From the NCBI GenBank assembly GCA_964542425.1, contig CAZIUB010000069.1, positions 1 to 26,743 on the forward strand: DNA of 26,743 nt, in the 5' to 3' direction. The notes under the pieces are model-generated. The model worked only from the letters and a program-made list of their open reading frames with translations. It ran no database searches and had not been told where the DNA came from. The number at the start of each line of letters is the position of its first letter. Within the stretch, counting starts at the first letter, position 1. Made by a program: the position numbers and the translations under genes. The stretch comes from Dongia_A sp964542425. GTDB lineage: Bacteria; Pseudomonadota; Alphaproteobacteria; Dongiales; Dongiaceae. This document shows, piece after piece, positions 9,820 through 15,964 of the stretch.

Positions 9820-10371
9820 ATGGTCATCCACGATCAGGACCTGCCGGACATCAAGCTGATCGAAATCAAGGTCTTCGGCGATCACCGCGGCTGGTTTAGC
9901 GAAAGCTACCGCGAATCCGATTGGGCCGATCTGACGGGGCAAGACCGATACGTCCAGGACAATCAATCCTTCTCCGCCGCCCCCTTCACCTTGCGCGGCA
10001 TCCATTTCCAGTTGCCACCCTTCGCCCAGACGAAGCTGATCCAAATCGTGCGCGGCGAGGCCTTCGATGTCGCCGTCGATTTGCGCCGCAATTCGGCAAC
10101 CTTCGGGCGCTGGGTTTCGGTGGTGTTGAAGGAAGGAGACGGACGGCAATTGCTGATCCCCGCCGGGTTCGGGCACGCGTTTCTGACCTTGGTTCCCGAT
10201 ACCCTGGTGCAGTACAAGGTGACCGCGCCCTACCGCCCGCAATCGGAAGGCGGATTGATGTGGAACGATCCCGCGCTTACCATCGCCTGGCCCCGGATCG
10301 CGGGTGCGCCCATCCTGTCGCAGCGCGATCAGGCTTGGCCGGCGCTCTCCAGCGCGACCGAACTCTACTAG
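9820..10371 (+). CDS. rfbC: dTDP-4-dehydrorhamnose 3,5-epimerase RmlC
   Basis: A 183-residue cupin, the usual RmlC length, epimerising C3 and C5 of dTDP-4-keto-6-deoxyglucose. The catalytic base His62 lies in LRGIHFQ and its partner acid in DVAVDLRRNSATFG (Asp87); Tyr132 in LVQYKVT is the expected acid. DHRGWFSESY near residue 21 is also typical. The ATG follows the rfbA stop by 6 bases with a GAGG overlapping that stop, so the two are coupled. The stop TAG is the CTAG at 10368-10371, where a mobile-type repeat begins. Because the protein has full family length, the stop is probably native rather than created by the insertion. Confidence 0.96.
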   Translation: MVIHDQDLPDIKLIEIKVFGDHRGWFSESYRESDWADLTGQDRYVQDNQSFSAAPFTLRGIHFQLPPFAQTKLIQIVRGEAFDVAVDLRRNSATFGRWVSVVLKEGDGRQLLIPAGFGHAFLTLVPDTLVQYKVTAPYRPQSEGGLMWNDPALTIAWPRIAGAPILSQRDQAWPALSSATELY

Positions 10372-10530
10372 TGTCGTGGTTTTTAAAGTTCGCCAGATCA
10401 CGCGGCCAGGAGCGCCAAGCGAACTTGGAAAAGGGGACGCTACCCTTTTCTATCCGCTTTCTATCCTTGAGAAGGGTAGCGTCCCCTTTTCCTTTGGACT
10501 TGGTGTCATGGCGAACTTGGCCGCGTGATG
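10368..10530. repeat. Composite MITE-like element between rfbC and the dioxygenase gene
   Basis: The left 43 bases (10368-10410) are identical to the inverted end of the element at 6021-6100. Inside, ATCACGCGGCCA (10397-10408) is the exact reverse complement of TGGCCGCGTGAT (10518-10529). The outermost ~29 bases are missing on the right side, so one end is deleted or diverged. The middle is occupied by a separate palindrome (10427-10492). In the shorter copy the matching place reads CGAACTTGCAAAACC, so the palindrome appears to have been added at about that point. Confidence 0.7.
10427..10492. repeat. REP-like palindrome with perfect 21-bp arms
   Basis: The arms 10427-10447 and 10472-10492 are perfect reverse complements over 21 bp; their core is AGGGGACGCTACCCTT. 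The loop of 24 bases (10448-10471) is pyrimidine-rich. The GGGGACGCTACCC core resembles dispersed palindromes known to be linked to RAYT (REP-associated tyrosine transposase) genes; that link is from memory and not tested here. It would fold strongly on either transcript and the U-rich flank could help stop rfbBAC transcription. Confidence 0.75.
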
Positions 10531-10551
10531 AATCGATCGAGGGGCGCTGGC

Positions 10552-11427
10552 ATGTTCGTGCTGGATGAACTCACCCCCGAGCACGTCGCAACCTATGAGA
10601 ACGACGGGTTCCTGATTCTTGAGCGGTTTCTATCCGGGGATGCGGTCGATCGTCTGCGTTCGCGCTTCGAGGGCCTGTTCCGCGGCGAATTCGAAACCGG
10701 AATCCAGCCCGACGAATGGAACTGGCGCGAGGGTCGCGACCCCGCCGACCGGACCCGGCAAATCTGCAACGGCTGGAAAGCCGACAGCATCCTTGCATCG
10801 GCGGTGCTGAGTGCCACGATCGGCCATTTCTGCGCCAAGTTGGCCGGCTGGCCGGGTGCGCGGATCAGCCAGGACAATGTCATCTGGAAGCCGCAAGGCG
10901 CCAAGGCGCTTGGGTTCCATCAAGACGATTCCTATACCGATTGGATCGACCCGCCGCATTACGTCACCTGTTGGATGGCGCTGGATGAAACCAGCGCCAA
11001 GGGCGGGACCATCGAATATGCCAGGGGTTCGCACAAATGGGAAATCGCCCCGCCGATCGCCCAGTTCCACGCACCCGAGGATTACCGCAAGGAGTTCCGA
11101 GAGGCCGCCCGGAAGGCAGGCGTGAGCGCTAATATCGTGCCGGTCGAAGTCCCTGCCGGCGGTTGCGCCTTTCATTCGGGGCGCACCTGGCATGGATCGG
11201 ATGCCAATCGCGCGACCCAGCCACGCCGGTCCTTGGTCGCCCATTGCATGTCCTCGGCCGCCATCTTTCATCCGACCAACAACTCTTCCATTTACAGCCG
11301 CTATCGTCGGTTCGGCGATCTGTCGATGGACGAGACCTTTTTTCCGATCCTGTGGCGCGAGGACGGCTATCGCAGCCCGGCGATCCAAGTACCCGCCGTC
11401 GTGAGACTGAATGATTCAGCAATCTGA
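10552..11427 (+). CDS. Phytanoyl-CoA dioxygenase (PhyH) family protein
   Basis: A 291-residue non-haem Fe(II)/2-oxoglutarate-dependent oxygenase. The start at ATG 10552 is chosen because GAGGGG lies 8 bases upstream; in-frame starts at 10525/10528 fall inside the repeat and lack a site. The metal triad is visible: His123-Gln-Asp125 in GFHQDDSYTDW and distal His214 in RTWHGSDANR, with Arg225/226 in QPRRSL to bind 2-oxoglutarate. WMALDETSAKGGTIEYARGSH is typical of PhyH proteins. These enzymes hydroxylate varied small molecules or acyl-CoAs; the substrate here is unknown. The following gene pair suggests a role in degrading an amide-type compound, but this is inference. The last eight codons fall inside a dispersed repeat (11401-11534). 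Confidence 0.88.
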   Translation: MFVLDELTPEHVATYENDGFLILERFLSGDAVDRLRSRFEGLFRGEFETGIQPDEWNWREGRDPADRTRQICNGWKADSILASAVLSATIGHFCAKLAGWPGARISQDNVIWKPQGAKALGFHQDDSYTDWIDPPHYVTCWMALDETSAKGGTIEYARGSHKWEIAPPIAQFHAPEDYRKEFREAARKAGVSANIVPVEVPAGGCAFHSGRTWHGSDANRATQPRRSLVAHCMSSAAIFHPTNNSSIYSRYRRFGDLSMDETFFPILWREDGYRSPAIQVPAVVRLNDSAI

Positions 11428-11534
11428 CCCCGCCAGCCCATGCTGGCGGGTACTATCTATGTGGCAAAATGCGGCCCGACTTTCGCGCAAGCGTCGGAGC
11501 CTCTTGTGTATCACGCATTGTCGAAAGTTGGCAC
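11401..11534 (+). repeat. Dispersed repeat, copy A
   Basis: First of three related units. It begins GTGAGAC, contains GGCGGGTACTATC (11445-11457) and CCCGACTTTCG, and ends CGAAAGTTGGCAC. Copy B (11674-11805) shares GTGAGAC, GATTC, CGGCGGGTACTATC, ACTTTCGCG, TGTATCAC and GAAAGTTGGC in the same order. Copy C (14407-14526) is on the opposite strand. Copy A overlaps the final codons and stop of the dioxygenase gene, so that gene's C-terminus is either repeat-derived or was captured with the repeat. Confidence 0.75.
11429..11450 (+). terminator. Stem-loop right after the dioxygenase stop
   Basis: CCCGCCAGC (11429-11437) and GCTGGCGGG (11442-11450) form a perfect 9-bp stem with a CCAT loop, two bases after the stop codon. 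No T-run follows (TACTATCT), so it would be a weak intrinsic terminator at best or an mRNA 3'-end stabiliser. It is part of repeat copy A; the equivalent place in copy B (GCCAGCACGCGCCGGC) is only partly palindromic. Confidence 0.45.
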
Positions 11535-11554
11535 CACAACGCTTTGAAATCGCT

Positions 11555-11606
11555 GGTGGTCCGGGCGGACATGTCTCTGGAGCGGAATGTCAGAGTCGGA
11601 CCACTG
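11555..11606. repeat. Small inverted-repeat element related to the one at 25507-25559
   Basis: GTGGTCCG (11556-11563) and CGGACCAC (11597-11604) are its ends. Inside it GGAGCGGAATGTC (11579-11591) is identical to 25531-25543 in the element before rluD, which also has a TCCGGGC-type left arm. The ends here are no longer flanked by CTAG (GGTG / CACTG), so this copy looks old or diverged. Confidence 0.55.
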
Positions 11607-11673
11607 CCGCCTTTCTTGACGCCTCTTGCCATTTCGGGCGCGGAATGTGCTCTAATCAACAGTGCTCGCCGTT

Positions 11674-11805
11674 GTGAGACCGATGATTCGAGCCAATTTG
11701 ACAGAGCCAGCACGCGCCGGCGGGTACTATCGTTTGGCAACAAGCGCCAACTTTCGCGGAAGCATCAGCGCGTTTCATGTATCACTCGTTCTTGAAAGTT
11801 GGCGC
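11674..11805 (+). repeat. Dispersed repeat, copy B, with palindromic 62-bp core
   Basis: A direct repeat of copy A displaced by 273 bp. Its right half (11744-11805) is a 62-bp element with perfect 11-bp terminal inverted repeats, GCGCCAACTTT and AAAGTTGGCGC. The same core forms the inner part of copies A and C; in copy C it starts directly at a CTAG. The CGGCGGGTACTATCG segment precedes the core in all three copies. Confidence 0.75.
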
Positions 11806-11835
11806 TGGGGTCGTTGAGCGCGAAGGTTGGGCGTG

Positions 11836-12129
11836 ATGCCGGTGTTTGATCCAAGTCGCACGGACCTAACTGAGGAATTCAGGCGCACGCCCTTCGGACG
11901 CCATGGCGATGCGCTGCAGCGCGTGCTCACCATCATGCGCTCCGAACCCTATGCCGGCCATCTGGTTCTGGTCCAGGAAACGCGATCGGGCCCCTATCGC
12001 TTGGCGCGGCTGGGACAACAACGGGGCGATCCGGTCACGATCCTCGAACAAACCTATCCCGACCGCGAGGCCGCGGAATGGGCCATATTCCGGATCCGCT
12101 GGCGAGGCCTCGGCGGTGGCGAAATCTGA
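11836..12129 (+). CDS. N,N-dimethylformamidase small-subunit-like protein
   Basis: A 97-residue protein starting MPVFDPSRTDLTEEF. The centre, TPFGRHGDALQRVLTIMRSEP, and the end, YPDREAAEWAIFRIR, resemble what I recall of the DMFase light chain, which has an NPFG motif, an LQRVxxxxR segment and a terminal E-A-A/MHAVF helix. The known light chain is about 130 residues, so this one lacks roughly 30 at the N-terminus. The gene lies 3 bases upstream of the large-subunit gene, as expected for a light/heavy pair. The start ATG has GAAGG about 9 bases upstream; GTG 11833 is an alternative. It immediately follows repeat copy B. The identification rests mainly on the partner gene and this motif similarity. 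Confidence 0.66.
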   Translation: MPVFDPSRTDLTEEFRRTPFGRHGDALQRVLTIMRSEPYAGHLVLVQETRSGPYRLARLGQQRGDPVTILEQTYPDREAAEWAIFRIRWRGLGGGEI

Positions 12130-12132
12130 TCG

Positions 12133-14391
12133 ATGATCCCGACCCTCGGCATCATCGGCTACACCGAGCGCCCGAGCTATCGGCCGGGCGAAACCGTTCG
12201 GGCGATGGTCAGTCTCGAGGACGGGAGCATGCAATACTCCCGGCGTTTCCTTCGCCTCACCGGCGGCGATGACAAATCGCCCGGCCCCGGCTACCGATAC
12301 GAGGCCCTCGATGATCCGCCGCCACGCGAGCTTGCCGGGCGCCGGCAGGCCATCGACGCCGGTTCCTACATTCGCATCGAGCAATGCCCGGCCATTTCTT
12401 TCGACCGGCCGCTTTGTGTCGCGGCGCTGATTTGCCCCTCTATCCCCGCCAGAGGGCGCCGACAAGCCATACTTGCGCGCCGCGAGTGCGAAGGCCGTAC
12501 CGGCTTCGGTATCTCCCTGGACCCCGAGGGCGCGCCGGAGATCTGGGTCGAGGCTGGCGGGCGCGAGAGCCGGATTGCCGGTCGCCCGCTGCGCGCCGGC
12601 TGCTGGTACCTGATCGTGGCCGTGATCGAGCGCGCTCGCAAGCGAATGGAAATCCATATCAAACCCGTCGGTGGCATGCATCGCGTCGAGGTCGCCAATT
12701 CGACCTTTGGCGAAATCCCATTCCCCCCGAATAACCTAGCGCCGGGCCGGCTGCTATTGGCGGCGGCCGACGATTTCGACGCCAAAGACCCGGTGGCCGT
12801 CACCTGGCAATTCGACGGTCGGATCGAGGCCCCTGCCCTTTTCGCCGGCGCGTTCGATCCATCCGGCTCACCTCTTGCCCCATCATCCTTGCCCGACCAT
12901 CCTGGCCTATTGGAATTGCCCGCCATCTGCCGGTGGGATTTCTCGCGCGACATCGGCACGCCCTACATTCGCGCCATCGATCGGCCCCAGGCCGACGGAC
13001 TTTGCGTAAACCTGCCGACACGGGCCGTCGCCGGCGCCGCCTGGGCCGGCCAGACGACAGATTGGCGGCAAAGGCCGGACCTTTACGGCGCCATCCATTT
13101 CCATGGCGATGATCTGGAGGATTGCCGCTGGGAACCGGGAGCCGAATTGGCGTTGCCTTCGAATTTGCCCAGCGGCATTTACGCGATCCAGGTTCGAACC
13201 TCGAAAGGCGCCGAGGATATTATCCCTTTCTTCGTCTTGGCCCCACGAAGTGGGCCGACGCGGCGGCTGGCATTTCTGGCCCCGACCTTCACTTATCTTG
13301 CCTATGCCAATGCGCATCACGGTTATGAGGACCCGTTGTCCGAGCCGGCCTATGGCACGGCCCTGGTGCTCTCGGTAACCGACCTGTTCTTGAATACCCG
13401 TCGGGATCTAGGCGCGTCGCTCTACGATCGACACCTGGACGGCAGCGGCGCCTGTATCAGTTCGTGGCGGCGCCCGATCCTCAACATGCGCCCGGGAGCC
13501 AAGCCGTGGAACTTCGCGGCGGATCTCGACATCATCGGCTGGCTGGAGGAAATGGGGTTGGACTACGACGTGATCACCGATGATTGCTTGCACGCGGAAG
13601 GCGCTGGCCTGCTGGAACCCCATGGCTGCGTGATTACCGGCACCCATCCGGAATATCACAGCCGCGCAAACCTCGATGCGCTCGAATCGTGGCTGCGGCG
13701 CGGCGGGCGGTTGTTCTATGCAGGCGGCAACGGATTCTACTGGAAGGTAGCGACCTCGCCCCACTATCCCGGCGCGATCGAGGTACGTCGCGGTGAATCC
13801 GGCACAAGATGCTTCGAAACGCCGGCGGGCGAGCGTCACCATCAATTCGATGGCGAATTCGGCGGGCTGTGGCGCGCCAATGGAAGACCGCCGCAATCGC
13901 TCGTCGGAATCGGCTTCGTGGCGGAGGGTTTCGATACCTGCTCCTATTTCCTCCGCACCGATGAAAGCCGTGACGCGCGCGCCGCCTTCATCTTCGAGGG
14001 CGTGGAGGCGGGCGAACGCATCGGCGATTTCGGCCATCTAGGTGGCGCCGCGGGGCTCGAGCTCGATGCCAGCGATCCGGTGCAGGGCACGCCCGAACAT
14101 GCGCTGGTCCTTGCCCGATCGGTCGAACATAGCAACGTCTACCTCCTGACGCCCGAGGCGATGATTTCCAGCCATCCTTACGTCGATGCGATCTCCAATC
14201 CCCTGGTGCGGGCCGAGATGGTGTTCTTCGAAACGCCTTCCGGTGGCGCCGTTTTTGCCACCGGGTCCATAGCCTGGGCCACCTCTCTCGCGCACAATCT
14301 CTATCGCAACAACGTGGCGCGGATTTCCGGGAACGTGATCCGGCGATTCCTCGACCCGACGCCATTTCCACCGCCACCAGCCTTGCGTTAG
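12133..14391 (+). CDS. N,N-dimethylformamidase large-subunit-like protein
   Basis: A 752-residue protein, close to the roughly 760 of the DMFase heavy chain. The N-terminal third has a LamG/concanavalin-like part (AALICPSIPARG, YLIVAVIERARK, MEIHIKPVGG). Then come AELALPSNLPSGIYAIQV and the C-terminal catalytic-type region with YLAYANAHHGYED, NFAADLDIIGWLEEMGLDYD, DVITDDCLHAEG, GTHPEYHS (Tyr508), GGRLFYAGGNGFYW and DGEFGGLWR (Glu575). Known DMFase hydrolyses DMF to dimethylamine and formate using a mononuclear iron bound by two tyrosines and one glutamate; Tyr508 and Glu575 are my candidate ligands, unproven. Many relatives are uncharacterised and the amide substrate here may differ. The pair is framed by inverted repeats, and a dioxygenase and an aminotransferase flank it. 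Confidence 0.85.
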   Translation: MIPTLGIIGYTERPSYRPGETVRAMVSLEDGSMQYSRRFLRLTGGDDKSPGPGYRYEALDDPPPRELAGRRQAIDAGSYIRIEQCPAISFDRPLCVAALICPSIPARGRRQAILARRECEGRTGFGISLDPEGAPEIWVEAGGRESRIAGRPLRAGCWYLIVAVIERARKRMEIHIKPVGGMHRVEVANSTFGEIPFPPNNLAPGRLLLAAADDFDAKDPVAVTWQFDGRIEAPALFAGAFDPSGSPLAPSSLPDHPGLLELPAICRWDFSRDIGTPYIRAIDRPQADGLCVNLPTRAVAGAAWAGQTTDWRQRPDLYGAIHFHGDDLEDCRWEPGAELALPSNLPSGIYAIQVRTSKGAEDIIPFFVLAPRSGPTRRLAFLAPTFTYLAYANAHHGYEDPLSEPAYGTALVLSVTDLFLNTRRDLGASLYDRHLDGSGACISSWRRPILNMRPGAKPWNFAADLDIIGWLEEMGLDYDVITDDCLHAEGAGLLEPHGCVITGTHPEYHSRANLDALESWLRRGGRLFYAGGNGFYWKVATSPHYPGAIEVRRGESGTRCFETPAGERHHQFDGEFGGLWRANGRPPQSLVGIGFVAEGFDTCSYFLRTDESRDARAAFIFEGVEAGERIGDFGHLGGAAGLELDASDPVQGTPEHALVLARSVEHSNVYLLTPEAMISSHPYVDAISNPLVRAEMVFFETPSGGAVFATGSIAWATSLAHNLYRNNVARISGNVIRRFLDPTPFPPPPALR

Positions 14392-14406
14392 GGGCGGTGA
14401 TGCCTA

Positions 14407-14526
14407 GTGCCAACTTTCGAAGAAGCGTGATACATGAAGTGCTCCGATGCTGCCGCGAAAGTCGGGCCACATGTTACCAAACGATAGTACCCGCCGGCAT
14501 GTTACAGCGGGTTCATCTTGCTGAAA
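14407..14526 (-). repeat. Dispersed repeat, copy C, inverted
   Basis: On the minus strand it reads TTTCAGCAAGATGAACCCG, then GCCGGCGGGTACTATCG (14497-14481), GGCCCGACTTTCGCGG, TTCATGTATCACGC and TTCGAAAGTTGGCAC. It parallels copies A and B but is inverted. It ends exactly at CTAG (14404-14407). The ends that face the amidohydrolase genes are the same ends (GGCRC) in copies B and C, so the pair forms a symmetric bracket around 11806-14406. It overlaps the apparent start of the aminotransferase gene. Confidence 0.75.
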
Positions 14527-15894
14527 CGGCCATCCGCGACGGCGGGTACTGGACCCGTTGCCAGCCATTTCGACACCGGTGCCACGCTGCCCAAGATCGC
14601 CTGGGGCCGGGGATCGTGGTTGCATGACACCGAGGGCCGCACCTATCTCGACGGCTCGGGCGGTCCGGCGGTCTTTTGCCTCGGACATGGGCACCGCGAA
14701 ATCAATCAGGCGCTGCATCGCCAGTTGGACCGGATCGCGCACGTCTATCATTATGATTTCACCAGCGACCCGCTGGAGGAACTGACGGCGCTCCTTCGCG
14801 CCCAGGCGGGCGAGGCCGCGCACGCGATGGTGTTCGTATCCGGGGGCTCCGAGGCGGTCGAATCCGCCTTGAAGCTGGCGCTCCAATACCAGAACGCGAT
14901 CGGCGAGCCCAAGCGCCGCCGATTCATCGCGAGGCGCCGATCCTGGCATGGCAATACCCTGGGTGCCCTGGCGGTTTCCGAGTTTCTGGAGCGACGCCGG
15001 ATGTTCGAGGGCGCGCTGATCCCGGTCTCGCACCTTGGTCCGGTCAATGCCTATCGCCCGCCCGAAGGTATCGCTCCCGACGACCTCGCCCGCCATTGCG
15101 CGGCCGAACTGGAAGCCGAAATCCTGCGCCTTGGCCCCGGCAATGTCGCCGGTTTCATCTTCGAACCCGTTGTCGGGGCGGCGGGTGGCGTGGTGCCGGC
15201 CCCGCCCCATTACGCGCAATTGGTTCGGGAGGTCTGCGATCGGCGTGGCGTGGTGATGATTGCCGACGAAGTCATGTGCGGAGCCGGGCGCTGCGGCACT
15301 TGGCGGGCACTCGAACACGACCGCGTCATCCCCGACATCACGGCTGTGGCCAAGGGCCTGGCCGGGGGCTATGTTCCACTGGGCGCCGCCCTTTACACCT
15401 CGCGGATCGCCGAACCGATCCGCGCCCGCCACGGCGCGCCGCTCACCGGTCATACGTTCAGCGGCCACACCCTGGCCTGTGCCGCCGGTGTCGCGGTGCA
15501 GAGGATCATCTTTCGCGACCGATTGGTCGAGCGCGTGAGGCGCGACGGCGCGACCTTGCTGGACATGCTGCGTTCGCGTCTGGGCGACATCGCCTGCGTG
15601 GGCGACATTCGGGGCCGCGGCTTTCTCATCGGAATCGAGTTCGTTTCCGATCGCCGCACGAAGGCGCCGTTCGATCCGGCATTGCGCTTCCATCTGCGCC
15701 TGAAGGCCCAAGCTAAGGCGGAAGGGCTCATTTGCTATCCCTGCGGCGGCAATTTCGATGGCGTTGCCGGGGACACGGTAATCCTGGCGCCGCCCTACAA
15801 CATCTCCGAGGAGGATATCAGCGAACTCGCGATTCGGCTGGAGCGCGCGATTCGGGCGACCGAGGCGGCCTGTGGAACCCATGCTGGGCCTTGA
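14518..15894 (+). CDS. Class III (aspartate aminotransferase-fold) PLP aminotransferase
   Basis: A fold-type I aminotransferase of up to 458 residues, like those acting on omega-amino groups or alanine/beta-alanine/GABA-type substrates. It shows GRTYLDGSGGPAVFCLGHGH, the PLP-phosphate site SGGSEAVESA, RRSWHGNTLGA, FEPVVGAAGG, the cofactor Asp250 in IADEVMCG and Schiff-base Lys279 in AVAKGLAGG. The start is odd: the frame has no ATG or GTG before the conserved region, and only a TTG at 14518, which lies inside repeat copy C. The first ~16 residues would be repeat-encoded, so the native start may have been lost by the insertion. The conserved domain itself looks complete. The substrate is unknown; it could process an amine released upstream, but dimethylamine itself is not a transaminase substrate. 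Confidence 0.87.
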   Translation: MLKRPSATAGTGPVASHFDTGATLPKIAWGRGSWLHDTEGRTYLDGSGGPAVFCLGHGHREINQALHRQLDRIAHVYHYDFTSDPLEELTALLRAQAGEAAHAMVFVSGGSEAVESALKLALQYQNAIGEPKRRRFIARRRSWHGNTLGALAVSEFLERRRMFEGALIPVSHLGPVNAYRPPEGIAPDDLARHCAAELEAEILRLGPGNVAGFIFEPVVGAAGGVVPAPPHYAQLVREVCDRRGVVMIADEVMCGAGRCGTWRALEHDRVIPDITAVAKGLAGGYVPLGAALYTSRIAEPIRARHGAPLTGHTFSGHTLACAAGVAVQRIIFRDRLVERVRRDGATLLDMLRSRLGDIACVGDIRGRGFLIGIEFVSDRRTKAPFDPALRFHLRLKAQAKAEGLICYPCGGNFDGVAGDTVILAPPYNISEEDISELAIRLERAIRATEAACGTHAGP

Positions 15895-15964
15895 CCCCGA
15901 CCTCCCTACCGAGCTTACCATGACCGCCGGGCCATTTGCCGGCGCCCAATCGGGAGGTCGTGGC

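Larger units (their letters stand above)
11535..11835. other. Repeat-rich gene-free zone upstream of the amidohydrolase pair
   Basis: Together with copy A this makes about 400 bp with no gene between the dioxygenase and the small subunit gene. It holds a small palindromic element (11555-11606), repeat copy B (11674-11805) and a 31-base leader with GAAGG before the start codon at 11836. Open frames crossing it have no recognisable domain and follow the repeats, so I do not call them genes. Any promoter for the amidohydrolase pair must lie in or beside copy B. Confidence 0.55.

Noticed and set aside
11411..11795. Open frames across the repeat zone between the dioxygenase and the amidohydrolase pair
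   Set aside because: They follow the repeat copies, show no domain similarity and start inside palindromic elements.
14404..14526. Riboswitch or leader RNA before the aminotransferase
   Set aside because: The structure matches the dispersed repeat seen twice upstream of another gene, so it is better explained as a mobile-type element.
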